Assembly: GCA_963691775.1 (NCBI GenBank)
Contig: OY829369.1
Span: 186,001 to 250,000 of the forward strand
Reading direction: 5' to 3'
DNA: 64,000 nt
From: JAZBPO01 sp963691775
Lineage (GTDB): Bacteria; Pseudomonadota; Gammaproteobacteria; Pseudomonadales; Azotimanducaceae
This document shows positions 52,867-61,805 of this stretch, piece by piece. A program made the position numbers and the translations under genes. Position 1 is the stretch's first letter. Each line of letters opens with the position of its first letter. The notes beneath the pieces are model-generated. The model saw only the letters and a list, made by a program, of their open reading frames with translations, had not been told where the DNA came from and searched no databases.

Positions 52867-54137
52867 GCCGCAACGCCTACGTTTTCGCGCCCGAGGAGAC
52901 TCGAGCGCCTTGGCGTTGGTGTGTGCCCGGCGACGGCGGGGAGTTCGCCACGGGGGAAGGACTGGAAGCACTCGCAGCCATGCGCGAAGGGGAGGACCCC
53001 TCGGCGGCCGACGCTTTCGACGAGGTGGTACTTGTTCTTCCCGGGGAAACCGTTTTCGCGACACGAATTGCCGTACCCACGCGGTCGCGCCGACAGATCG
53101 AGGCAACGCTTCCCTACCTTGCAGAAGAATGTCTCGCTGAAGACGTGGAACTGCTGCACCTTGTCTCGACCTATCGAGCGGAAAACGGTGCGGTTCCCGT
53201 GCGCGCGGTGGCCCCGATTGTCCTGCAGGACGCACTTGAGCAGATCGCGGACGCAGGCATGCGCGTGCGTTCAGCCCACGTCGATTTCGATGCACTCCCC
53301 GACGATCAGGACACCGTCGAGATCTGGATCAGCGCAGCCCGAGCACTGGTCTCCTCCAGCCTGGCCTCCTTTGCCGTTACGAAGAATGACCTCCCTGGCT
53401 TCGTCGCTGCGCTGCTAGAGGATATGGACGATGCCGCGCGCGTGCGTATCAGCGTCACGGCTGACGCTGATGCGCAGATACTCGAAGGCGAACTCCGAGC
53501 GCTCCTCGCGACGCGAAGCGGAATCGAGATCGAGCGCGCGGAACTGGGCGGAGCGCTGCTCGCGTCCCTCACCGTCGCTTTCGCGTCCCGGGCTGCACGC
53601 GCGCAACCCGCCCTCGATCTGCTGACCGGGCCATTCCGCCAGGACCGGCGCAGAGAAGGACCACAGCCGCGCTGGGGACTGGCAGCAGGATTGCTCGCTG
53701 GCTGGTTCGTTCTACAGCTCGCGCTGGACGTTGGCCGAACAGCCTGGCTCGAAGCGCGCACAGAGACACTGCGTGGGGAAAACCTTGAGCTGTTTCGAGA
53801 GATCATGCCGAACCGGACGCGAAGCCCGGACCCTCGAAGGGAGCTCGAGGCCATGCTCGGTGACCGCACCGAATCGAGTACATCCTTCATGGGGCTCATC
53901 GGCGTGGTCGCCTCCGAGCTCCGCACCGTGGGCCAGAACACAACGCTACGCAGCCTGAACTGGAACGCGCAGCGGGGCGACCTCGCCGTCGACCTGACCG
54001 TTCCGGGCATCACGCAGGTAGATCGATTGAAGGCCGCGCTCGATGCCGGCGGCCACCCCGTCACCATCGATTCAGCCGTTCAGGAACAGGCTGGGGTGCG
54101 CGCCCGCCTGCGCATCAGCGAAGGCGGTGGACGCTGA
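52863..54137 (+). CDS. gspL: Type II secretion protein GspL
   Basis: The 424-residue protein has a cytoplasmic actin-like part (about 1-260) that includes LPGETVFATRIAVPTRSRRQIEATLPYLAEECLAEDVE, the canonical GspL stretch, then one membrane segment (about 278-293, AAGLLAGWFVLQLALDV) and a periplasmic ferredoxin-like domain with the LRSLNWNAQRGDLAVDLTVP strand pair. It recruits GspE to the platform and pairs with GspM, whose gene overlaps by 1 nt (TGATG). Confidence 0.93.
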   Translation: MSRNAYVFAPEETRAPWRWCVPGDGGEFATGEGLEALAAMREGEDPSAADAFDEVVLVLPGETVFATRIAVPTRSRRQIEATLPYLAEECLAEDVELLHLVSTYRAENGAVPVRAVAPIVLQDALEQIADAGMRVRSAHVDFDALPDDQDTVEIWISAARALVSSSLASFAVTKNDLPGFVAALLEDMDDAARVRISVTADADAQILEGELRALLATRSGIEIERAELGGALLASLTVAFASRAARAQPALDLLTGPFRQDRRREGPQPRWGLAAGLLAGWFVLQLALDVGRTAWLEARTETLRGENLELFREIMPNRTRSPDPRRELEAMLGDRTESSTSFMGLIGVVASELRTVGQNTTLRSLNWNAQRGDLAVDLTVPGITQVDRLKAALDAGGHPVTIDSAVQEQAGVRARLRISEGGGR

Positions 54138-54664
54138 TGGCGCGCTATGCCGAATTCCGGAGCAGACTGAGTGAACGCACCGCTGCTACAAGTGCTGGGC
54201 AGTGGTTCTACAGCCAGTCCTCGCGAGATCAGAACGTGCTCTTGCTGCTCGGTGCTTTCCTCGCACTGGTCGGAATCTATCTGTTCCTGTGGACCCCGAT
54301 CCAGGATGCGCTCAGCGTCGCACGGGCGCGCCACGCAGATGCGCTCGGCGATCAGCAATGGATCCTCTCGCACCGCGAAGAAGCGCGTCTGGCGACCGCT
54401 CAGACAGCGAGCGGCGGAGGACGCAGCGGTCAGGCGCTGCTTTCGACCGTCGCGAACTCGGCGCGCCGTACGGGCGTGACTCTCAACCGGTTCCAGCCAG
54501 AGGGCAACGACGCGCTTGCTGTGTCGCTCGACGACGTACCCTTCGGGGTGCTTGTCGGCTGGCTGGAAGCACTTGCAAGCGAGGAAGGCATCGCTGTCCG
54601 GCAGGCGAGCATTGACGCCCGCGATGAATCCGGACGCGTGCGCGTACGCCTGGTCCTTCATTGA
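54137..54664 (+). CDS. gspM: Type II secretion protein GspM
   Basis: The 175-residue protein has one membrane helix (about 35-52, NVLLLLGAFLALVGIYLFLW), preceded by a short cytoplasmic segment with SQSSRDQ, and a periplasmic domain with LLSTVANSARRTGVTLNRFQPEGNDALAVSLDDVPFGVLVGWLEALASEEGI. The short size and layout fit GspM. It is the last gene of the cluster; 250 nt follow before the acyl-CoA dehydrogenase. No gspN is present. Confidence 0.9.
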   Translation: MARYAEFRSRLSERTAATSAGQWFYSQSSRDQNVLLLLGAFLALVGIYLFLWTPIQDALSVARARHADALGDQQWILSHREEARLATAQTASGGGRSGQALLSTVANSARRTGVTLNRFQPEGNDALAVSLDDVPFGVLVGWLEALASEEGIAVRQASIDARDESGRVRVRLVLH

Positions 54665-54914
54665 AGCTGGCGCGCGGCAGCTCACCTGCGAGTCGCGAGC
54701 ATTCCGGGAAAGCGGGTACCCGAGGCCCCGCAGCCGCAACATGGCGTCAGAACATCTAAGCCCCGTCGACGAGCTGCGCATGGCCGCCGATCGGGCGCGA
54801 GCGATCACACAGTGGATGACTCTTCTCGGCGTCCTCGAATATTGTGCCCCCAAGCGCACGTTCGGGCGGAAAGAGTCGCGGTAGTCAAGCGACCAAAACC
54901 GAGGGAGAGACGCC

Positions 54915-56081
54915 ATGGACTTCGAGCTCAGTTCAGCGCAGGAAGAAATCGTCACTGCCGTGGATGCGCTTTGCGCACGGTTTGACGCGGACTACTGGCG
55001 CAGCTGCGACGCGGAAGGAAGCTTCCCGGAAGCATTCGTCGCCGCGATCGTGGATGCCGGCTGGCTCGGTATCGCCATGCCCGAAGCGCAAGGCGGGGCA
55101 GGGCTCGGGATCACGGAAGCGACGCTGCTTGCCCATGGCATCGCGCGGTCCGGCGCAGGGATGTCAGGGGCCTCCGCCGTGCACATCAATCTCTTCGGCC
55201 CGCACCCCGTGGTGGTATTCGGGACTGACGCGCAGCGCGAGCGCATCCTGCCCCCCTTGATCAAGGGCGAGCAGCGCGTCTGCTTTGGCGTTACCGAGCC
55301 CGATGCAGGCCTCAACACCACGGCGATCACCACCACCGCGACACGCACGAACGAAGGCTACGTCGCACATGGACGCAAGATGTGGACGTCGACGGCCCAG
55401 TCCGCTTCGCACATCCTGCTCCTTGCCCGCACGACACGGCGCGAAGACGCGTCGCGACCAACCGACGGGCTGACCCTTTTCTACACGCCGCTGGACCGCT
55501 CGAAGGTGGAGGTGCGCCGGATCCCCAAGATGGGACGGGCCGCTGTCGACTCCAATGCTCTCTTCATTGATGGCCTCGAGATCCCCGAGGAAAACCGTAT
55601 CGGGAAGGAGGGTGATGGCTGGCGCTGCCTGCTCCACGGATTGAACCCGGAGCGTATCCTCATTGCCGCAGAGGCTGTCGGGCTCGGTCGCGCCGCACTG
55701 GAGCGCGCGGCGCGCTATGCGCGAGAGCGCGTTGTCTTCGATCGTCCGATCGGGCAGAACCAGGCGATCCAGCACCCCCTTGCGGAATGCTGGATGCAGC
55801 TGGAAGCGGCCTGGCTCATGACCCTGAAAGCGGCAGCACGCTATGACGCCGGCGCACCCTGCGGCGCGGAAGCGAATGCCGCCAAGTTCCTTGCCGCCGA
55901 AGCGGCATTCAAGGCCTGTGAGCGAGCGGTACTCACCCACGGCGGAATGGGCTATGCCAAGGAGTACGACGTCGAGCGCCTGATGCGCGAAGTGATGATT
56001 CCGCGCATCGCACCGGTGAGCCAGGAGATGATCAAGAACTTCATAGCGGAACGCGTCCTCGAGCAACCGCGTTCCTACTGA
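54915..56081 (+). CDS. Acyl-CoA dehydrogenase
   Basis: The 388-residue flavoenzyme shows the ACAD layout: N-terminal helices, FGVTEPDAGLNTTAITTTATR in the middle beta domain with FAD contacts, KMWTSTAQSASHILLLART, LNPERILIAAEAVGLGRAALERAARYARERVVFDRPIGQNQAIQHPLAE and HGGMGYAKEYDVERLMRE. The catalytic base is normally a Glu just before the last motif region; here YAKEYDVERLMRE supplies acidic residues, but I cannot place it exactly. It should feed electrons to ETF (genes at 34-36 kb). GGGAGAG precedes the ATG. Convergent with the small membrane protein gene, overlapping by 7 nt. Confidence 0.94.
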   Translation: MDFELSSAQEEIVTAVDALCARFDADYWRSCDAEGSFPEAFVAAIVDAGWLGIAMPEAQGGAGLGITEATLLAHGIARSGAGMSGASAVHINLFGPHPVVVFGTDAQRERILPPLIKGEQRVCFGVTEPDAGLNTTAITTTATRTNEGYVAHGRKMWTSTAQSASHILLLARTTRREDASRPTDGLTLFYTPLDRSKVEVRRIPKMGRAAVDSNALFIDGLEIPEENRIGKEGDGWRCLLHGLNPERILIAAEAVGLGRAALERAARYARERVVFDRPIGQNQAIQHPLAECWMQLEAAWLMTLKAAARYDAGAPCGAEANAAKFLAAEAAFKACERAVLTHGGMGYAKEYDVERLMREVMIPRIAPVSQEMIKNFIAERVLEQPRSY

Positions 56082-56551
56082 TCACGCCCGGACTCGCGGT
56101 CGCTCGAACCTTCGTCGCCGGGCGCATCAGTCGCACGACCGCGGGCACCACGATGCGCGCGCGGAGTGCTCTTTTCATACTCGTCGCGAAGTGCGCTCTC
56201 AACGGCACCAAACAGCGCGCTTGCATTCGCTGCTGGCGCAGCGTCCTCCGAGGACTCGTCGTGCGCGTGGCTCTCGAAGAGATCGATCCAGAGGTCACTG
56301 CGGCGCCCGAAGCGCAGCACGGCCTCGAAGGGTTCATCGGGCCGGCCCGCTCGAAGGATGCCAAGGATGACCGCGCCGATGGCGATCGGACTCAGCACAA
56401 CATCCCGCAGTCCGTCGAGCGCGAGCTTGAACTGGAACCGCAGAAGGCGCAGCAGCAATTCGCCATTTGACGGCACCTCGCTGAGCGAGTCGGCCGCCGA
56501 TGCTTCGGGCACCGCCTCCTCAGCGCGCCTGTCCCCCGGACCGGTGCTCAC
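56075..56551 (-). CDS. Conserved small membrane-associated protein of unknown function
   Basis: The 158-residue protein contains LLRFQFKLALDGLRDVVLSPIAIGAVILGILRAGRPDEPFEAVLRFGRRSDLWIDLFESH, a hydrophobic helix (about 47-67) flanked by conserved-looking charged residues, and a disordered acidic/basic C-terminus. I know of no function. Its GTG start (56551) overlaps the TGA of the acylase gene (GTGA), so it is translated downstream of it. The last 7 nt overlap the end of the acyl-CoA dehydrogenase gene on the other strand. Confidence 0.75.
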   Translation of the reverse strand: MSTGPGDRRAEEAVPEASAADSLSEVPSNGELLLRLLRFQFKLALDGLRDVVLSPIAIGAVILGILRAGRPDEPFEAVLRFGRRSDLWIDLFESHAHDESSEDAAPAANASALFGAVESALRDEYEKSTPRAHRGARGRATDAPGDEGSSDRESGRDQ

Positions 56552-58953
56552 TTCGGGCGCAGCTCGATGCGCGTGAGGGTCGCGGCCTCCACGGCTTCGC
56601 GCGAAAAGAGCAGGGGCCGGCTGTCGAGTTCCGCCCAGGGCACAAGCAGATCGTCGAAATGAGGGGAGGTCGGATCAGCCGACTGTCCAGGGCTGTTGGT
56701 CATGCGGGCGGCGTCCCACTCGCCGACATCGAGCACCATGCGAAAGGATGCGCCTCCGCGAACGGAGAAATCATCGGCCCCGTAGCGCGTGTTGTTGGCG
56801 GTTTCCCCGGACCCACCCATTGGCCGAGGCGATAGGCGCAAGCGCGCGGCCAGTTCGGAATCGGTGGCCTCGGCGCGGTTCGCAAGCGGGTGCTCGAAGC
56901 GGCTGCGGTGCAGATCGCCCCAGCGCCAGAGCTCAGGCGCCCAGCCGAGGCGACCGGCGACGTCGGACCAGGCGGCAATGAGCGTTGAGCGGATGAGCGT
57001 ATCGCGCTCCTCGGTCGTGAGCAGCTCACCGGGGCGCGTCAGGGCACGCACGACGACGCGTGTGTCCGCGGGGCCGATGCGGTCTCCGATGTCAGGCCCG
57101 AGCAGCGCGGCAGAAACGGCGGGGCGAAGATGGCGGGCGAACCACACCTCGAACAGGGCCGCGGCCCCGGAGTCCGGAGCAAGCGTGCCGTCGAAGCCCT
57201 GGAGGAGGGCGAGCGCACGGCCATCGATCTCCTCGCGCGGCGTCACGCTACTGAGCGCCGCCGTAATCGCGCGCGCAGGCAGCGAAGCATAGTCGCGCTG
57301 AAGTGCGAGCGAGTCGGAGATTCGATGCTTCGGCTGGCGAGCGAGGACCTCCCGCACACGGTTCTGACGCCAGGGAGCGGTCCATTCGAAGCCGATGCGA
57401 ACCTCGTCGATGGGATAATCGGGAGGAAGGGTGAGTGCATTCGCGGTTGCAACGAACCCTCTAGACGGATTGAACTCGACCGGAAGCGCGTCCATGTCGT
57501 GGAAGTCGCCCCACTCGTACCGGCCGTCGCCCGGGACGGGCAACAAGCCGTCGTGATCCGGGCGCATCGGCAGCAAGCCCGCAGGCTTGTAGCCGATATT
57601 CCCATCAACGTCGGCATAGACCTGATTCTCACTCGGCGCACCCCAGCGGTTCAGCGAAGCGACAAATTCATCCCAATTCTGGGCGCGCATGTAGTCGATG
57701 CTGCCGAAGTAGGGCGCCATCCCCTCATGGAGCCAGGCGGCACGGACGGCCCACAGGCGGTCGGCCTCTACATCCTCGAAAACAACCGGGCCATGGCGCG
57801 TGAATCGCAGGTCCACCGTCACGGGATCGTCGTCGCGCACTGCGATCTGCTCACGCACCACGCGCACGGCTTCTGATCCGTCGCCGTAGCGATAGCGCGT
57901 AGGGTCACCGTCGACAGTCTCGTAGACGTAGAGATCCTCCTGGTCCATCGGAAAGATGGTCAGCCCGAAAGCGATCCGCTCGTTGTGACCAATGGAGATG
58001 CCAGGCAAGGCCGGCTCGCCGGCCCCGATGACATTCAGACCAGGCGCCGACAGGTGCGCGATGTAGCGCAGGGACGGGAGCCCGTGCTGACGATGCGGAT
58101 CATCGGCGAGGATCGGCCGGCCGGTCGCCGTGCGCGCAGGGCTCACCGCCCAATTGTTGCTGCCGTAGGAGATCTCCTCGCGCCACGCTGCGTCAAGATC
58201 GACGCGCGCAGCACGCGCAGGCGCTTTTGCATCAAAGTCCACCTTCGCTTTCGCAAGCAGGTAATCGTCGAGCACGTGCTCGGGCACGGAGCAGGGGTCA
58301 AAGCCCTCGGGCACTTCGGGGGTCCACTCAGGCTCGAGCGGCCGGCGCACCAGATCGGACTCGAGGTCCGCATCGCACAGCGTGCGCGCACGCAGGACCT
58401 CGCTCACGACGTTCCGCCAGAGCCCGTGCGAGCGGATCCGCACCACGTCCTCCGCCGCCCAGCGTGCAGGGCGATAGTCGAGCAGATCGAATTCGAAGGG
58501 CAGCGATACGGCCCCCGCATCCACAAGATCGACGTACGCGTTGATGCCCGCCGTGAACGACTCAGCGATGCGTTTTGCATCCGAGCCGTAGGCGAGCCAC
58601 TCGCGAAACATGCTGCCCCGATAAAGGAAAAGGCGCGCGGCGCGATCCTGCTCCACGTAGGCCGAGCCCAACACCTCGGACAGCCTGCCAAGACCACGGC
58701 GACGCCAGGTGTCGATCTGCCACAGTCGATCCCGCGCAACATTGAATCCCTGCACAAAGAATGCATCGTAGGGCTGCGTGGCGTAGATGTGTGGCACGCC
58801 CCAGCGGTCAACGAGTATCTCCGCAGGGGCCTCAAGGCCGGCCACGCTGAAGCGTTGTGTCGCGGCATCTTCAGCGGGCGCTGGAGACGCGGCAAGCAGC
58901 GCTGAGGAAGCAAGAAGGAGCGACCGCGCGCGGCGTGAAAAGGCATGGAACAT
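56548..58953 (-). CDS. Penicillin acylase family protein (Ntn hydrolase), exported
   Basis: Taking ATG 58953, with GGGAGG at 7 nt spacing, the protein has 801 residues: a signal peptide (to about ASPAPA, residue 26), an alpha-subunit-like region with VDRWGVPHIYATQPYDAFFVQGFNVARDRLWQIDTWRRRGLGRLSE, and the autocatalytic site EISYGSNNWAVSP, in which the Ser after Gly becomes the N-terminal nucleophile of the beta chain. Members hydrolyse amides such as N-acyl-homoserine lactones, acyl-amino acids or beta-lactams in the periplasm; I cannot pick the substrate. It is divergent, with only 3 nt between the start codons, from the exported unknown protein. Confidence 0.93.
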   Translation of the reverse strand: MFHAFSRRARSLLLASSALLAASPAPAEDAATQRFSVAGLEAPAEILVDRWGVPHIYATQPYDAFFVQGFNVARDRLWQIDTWRRRGLGRLSEVLGSAYVEQDRAARLFLYRGSMFREWLAYGSDAKRIAESFTAGINAYVDLVDAGAVSLPFEFDLLDYRPARWAAEDVVRIRSHGLWRNVVSEVLRARTLCDADLESDLVRRPLEPEWTPEVPEGFDPCSVPEHVLDDYLLAKAKVDFDAKAPARAARVDLDAAWREEISYGSNNWAVSPARTATGRPILADDPHRQHGLPSLRYIAHLSAPGLNVIGAGEPALPGISIGHNERIAFGLTIFPMDQEDLYVYETVDGDPTRYRYGDGSEAVRVVREQIAVRDDDPVTVDLRFTRHGPVVFEDVEADRLWAVRAAWLHEGMAPYFGSIDYMRAQNWDEFVASLNRWGAPSENQVYADVDGNIGYKPAGLLPMRPDHDGLLPVPGDGRYEWGDFHDMDALPVEFNPSRGFVATANALTLPPDYPIDEVRIGFEWTAPWRQNRVREVLARQPKHRISDSLALQRDYASLPARAITAALSSVTPREEIDGRALALLQGFDGTLAPDSGAAALFEVWFARHLRPAVSAALLGPDIGDRIGPADTRVVVRALTRPGELLTTEERDTLIRSTLIAAWSDVAGRLGWAPELWRWGDLHRSRFEHPLANRAEATDSELAARLRLSPRPMGGSGETANNTRYGADDFSVRGGASFRMVLDVGEWDAARMTNSPGQSADPTSPHFDDLLVPWAELDSRPLLFSREAVEAATLTRIELRPK

Positions 58954-58956
58954 AAG

Positions 58957-60366
58957 ATGAACCTCCCAACTCGCATTACAGCACAGGCATTGCTCGGACT
59001 GATGCTGATTGCTGCGCCAGGCGCCTCGGCGGACACGTGCGACTCCACCCGCCGGGAACTGGATACACAAATCGCCGACGCCGGTTCAGCGGATCCGCGC
59101 CACGACCGCTTTCAAAGCATTCGCTGGCTCAGGCAAACCCCCTTTCTTCACGCCGAACTGCTAGATGCGACGGACGATAGGGCGGCGATTCGCATCGTGC
59201 TCGACGCCATGGCCGAGCTCGATCGTGCCGCGCTCCTGCTTGAGCTGGGTGAGGCCGCAGCGAACGCGCCCCCGGTGCGTTGCTGGACGCAAGCCGTCGA
59301 TCGCCTCCTGTCGACGCCGGAGGCGCTGACGTCGCTGCGCGCTCAAACGCCAGCTGATCTCTACCGCAAATGGCCCCGCGCGCTTGGTCCGTACCTAGTT
59401 GCAAAGCCTTTCCTGCGTCGCGGCGCGGCGCGCTGGCGCGCGCGCGAGCGGGCAGCGATTGCCGAGGGCAGGGCGGCCGCGCGCGTGGCTTTCAAACCGG
59501 CCGCAGCAGCGATGGGAAATCGCGCAGAGGCAATGACGGCCCTGACAGCCCGGCTCCGTGCGGCGCGCGCGAGGCATCCCCTTGCCTGGCCAGCGCTCCC
59601 GCCCGATCAGCTGACGGAGACCTTTGCGCTGTTCGCGCCAGCGCTGCACACCTCGGATACACGCGCGTACGCACGAATCGGTCGGCTCGAAGGTCATGCG
59701 GGGGGGCCGCGCGTCGACACGGGCATACCGATTGGGTACACGGAGGCGAGCTACGTTCGGCACGGCGGAAAAGTGCTCCTGCAGCTCACCTATTCCTTCT
59801 GGTTCACGGAACGTCCACGGACCGGTGTACTGGACCCCTACGGCGGCCCAATAGACGGAATCGTCCTACGCGCAACCCTTGCAGAAGACGGGCGACCACT
59901 GCTCTGGGAGAGCATTCATCCCTGCGGCTGCTACTACACCTTGTTTCTGCCAAAGGACCGCCCCATCCGCTACGAAGCGCCCGCGTCGAGCGATCCCGAG
60001 CCGGCCATCGTGCTCACCGCTCCGGACTCCAGTGCCCCTATTGCACTGCACTACACGCCGGATACGCACTACGCCCGGTTCATGACCGAGGCGACCGAGG
60101 AGGGCGCCTCGGTCGCGTCATTCGCCTATGCGCTCGCAGACTACGACGAACTCCTGCGCCCAGGCGCCACGCGTCCGCCCTTCGGACGCGACGGAATCTT
60201 GCGCGGTACTGCCCGCCAAGAACGTTGGTTCCTCTGGCCGAGCGGGGTTGCGAGCCCGGGCGCCATGCGAAGCAGCGGCCGACAGGCGACCGCATTCCTT
60301 GGGAAACGCCGCTTTGATCGTGCAGAGCTGCTCGGAGGGCGCTTGCGCACGGCGACGCCCCCGTAG
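58957..60366 (+). CDS. Exported protein of unknown function with HPCGCYY motif
   Basis: From ATG 58957 this gives 469 residues with a signal peptide (MNLPTRITAQALLGLMLIAA..., cleavage near ASA-D). The middle is alpha-helical and arginine-rich; the C-terminal half is beta-rich with TYSFWFTERPRTGVLDPYGGPIDGIVLRATL and the striking ESIHPCGCYYTLFLPKD segment, where His-Pro-Cys-Gly-Cys could bind a metal or form a disulfide, and a late FMTEATEEGASVASFAYALADYDELLRPG. I do not recognise a family. Its start is 3 nt from that of the penicillin-acylase gene on the other strand, suggesting shared regulation and possibly related function in the envelope. Confidence 0.8.
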   Translation: MNLPTRITAQALLGLMLIAAPGASADTCDSTRRELDTQIADAGSADPRHDRFQSIRWLRQTPFLHAELLDATDDRAAIRIVLDAMAELDRAALLLELGEAAANAPPVRCWTQAVDRLLSTPEALTSLRAQTPADLYRKWPRALGPYLVAKPFLRRGAARWRARERAAIAEGRAAARVAFKPAAAAMGNRAEAMTALTARLRAARARHPLAWPALPPDQLTETFALFAPALHTSDTRAYARIGRLEGHAGGPRVDTGIPIGYTEASYVRHGGKVLLQLTYSFWFTERPRTGVLDPYGGPIDGIVLRATLAEDGRPLLWESIHPCGCYYTLFLPKDRPIRYEAPASSDPEPAIVLTAPDSSAPIALHYTPDTHYARFMTEATEEGASVASFAYALADYDELLRPGATRPPFGRDGILRGTARQERWFLWPSGVASPGAMRSSGRQATAFLGKRRFDRAELLGGRLRTATPP

Positions 60367-60760
60367 TTGGGGCAGCGAAGGTAACCGCGGCTGGTAGCGC
60401 CACCTGGCCCCGGACTGCGGGACACGGGCAGCGCGCTGCGGGATGTTGCCTATATTTAACATAATAAATGTTATGCGTAATTATGGTTCGCATCGCCGGA
60501 TGCCGAAACGGGTCCACAGCGCGCCTTCAGCGACACAAGACCGCTGAGCGTTCAGCCGCCCTCGCGGGACGCCCGCGCCGAACACAAGGCTGCGTTAGCC
60601 AACCACAATGAAATAGAACCCAGCCGCCCTCGGAAAATTCCGGCCTGAACTCCGTGCACGCCGCTTCGACGCGATACCAAGTCGTTGCACCTCAGGTCAG
60701 CGACAACTCCGCTTGTCGTGCGCATACTCCGCATCGCACGCATCGTCACGGAGCAAAGTT
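60367..60760. other. Gene-free region with an AT-rich operator-like palindrome
   Basis: In these 394 nt between the exported protein and the DUF808 gene I see no supported gene. An AT-rich island at about 60450-60485 contrasts with the GC-rich surroundings; in it TAACAT-AATAA-ATGTTA (60457-60473) is an inverted repeat of 6 bp arms. It resembles a regulator site or a promoter element. Confidence 0.45.
60457..60473. promoter_or_regulatory. AT-rich inverted repeat TAACAT-N5-ATGTTA
   Basis: The 17-nt element stands in the only marked AT-rich patch in this part of the window, about 290 nt before the DUF808 start. Its symmetrical form fits a dimeric transcription factor site; the factor is unknown. 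Confidence 0.3.
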
Positions 60761-61681
60761 TTGGCCGGCAGCAGCCTTCTTGTCCTGCTCGATGACATCG
60801 CGACCCTACTGGACGACGTCTCCGTCATGACCAAGGTGGCCGCCAAGAAAACGGCGGGCGTCCTCGGTGACGATCTGGCCCTGAACGCACAGCAGGTCAC
60901 CGGTGTCAGAGCCGAACGTGAGCTCCCGGTTGTCTGGGCAGTGTTCAAGGGGTCTGCGCTGAACAAGCTGATCCTCGTACCGGCGGCACTGCTGATCTCC
61001 GCGATACTGCCCGTGCTCATCACGCCGCTACTCATGCTTGGCGGCGCCTTCCTGTGCTTCGAGGGCGCCGAAAAACTCGCCCACAAATTCCTGCACGGGC
61101 AAGAACAGGAAGCCGAGCGCGCAGAGAAATTGGCCGCGCTGGAAGATCCGGATCTCGATCTCGCGGCCTACGAGGAGCGCAAGATCAAGGGCGCAATTCG
61201 CACCGACTTCATACTTTCGGCGGAAATCGTCGTCATCGCACTTGGGGTGGTTGCCGATGCCGATCTCGCCACAAGAATCGGGGTGGTCGTCGCCATCGCA
61301 ACGATGATGACTATTGGCGTCTACGGACTGGTCGCGGCGATCGTGAAGCTCGACGACCTCGGCCTGCTGCTCTGCGACCGCGAGGGCGAGATCGCCAGGG
61401 CCTTCGGCGCCTTCATCCTGCGCCTCGCGCCCAGGCTCATGGGTGCCCTGACTTTTATTGGGACAGCCGCGATGTTCCTGGTCGGCGGCGGAATCCTTGT
61501 ACACGGCCTTCCCCCGATCGCTGAGCTCCTCCATGCGGTCGAGCACATGGCGCAGGACGTGCCGCTCGGAGCAATGCTGGCTGGGCTTACCTTCAACGGG
61601 CTGTTCGGGCTGGCCTCCGGCGCCCTCCTCGTCATCCTGTTCGAGGCCTTCGCGAAGCTGCGCAGCGCATCGGAAGCCTGA
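60761..61681 (+). CDS. DUF808 membrane protein (YedI-like)
   Basis: I place the start at TTG 60761 because the family begins (M)AGSSLLVLLDDIATLLDDVSVMTKVAAKKTAGVLGDDLALNAQQV, and this TTG has GGAG at 8 nt spacing. The 306-residue protein has about six membrane segments, for example LILVPAALLISAILPVLITPLLMLGG and GAMLAGLTFNGLFGLASGALLVILF. DUF808/YedI proteins are widespread inner-membrane proteins of unknown function. Transcription alone, plus strand. Confidence 0.9.
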   Translation: MAGSSLLVLLDDIATLLDDVSVMTKVAAKKTAGVLGDDLALNAQQVTGVRAERELPVVWAVFKGSALNKLILVPAALLISAILPVLITPLLMLGGAFLCFEGAEKLAHKFLHGQEQEAERAEKLAALEDPDLDLAAYEERKIKGAIRTDFILSAEIVVIALGVVADADLATRIGVVVAIATMMTIGVYGLVAAIVKLDDLGLLLCDREGEIARAFGAFILRLAPRLMGALTFIGTAAMFLVGGGILVHGLPPIAELLHAVEHMAQDVPLGAMLAGLTFNGLFGLASGALLVILFEAFAKLRSASEA

Positions 61682-61805
61682 TCCTGGACGCACGCGCCCG
61701 CCTGACGCGGGTCCGCGGGGTCGCCGCAGCAGGCTGCGAAGGCGATTCAACCCAGCGATGCTGGAGGTACACTACCTGAGTGTGTTTCTGACGGATGATT
61801 CGAAC

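Noticed and set aside
54741..54884. 47-codon frame between gspM and the acyl-CoA dehydrogenase gene
   Set aside because: No Shine-Dalgarno and only a moderately GC-rich third codon position; product MASEHLSPVDELRMAADRAR... has no recognisable family. It may be a small protein but is not supported.
60585..60605. GCGTTAGCC near an inverted repeat, resembling an integron attC end
   Set aside because: It lacks the GTTRRRY core pattern, has no matching RYYYAAC at the right distance and no integrase or cassette genes are near.
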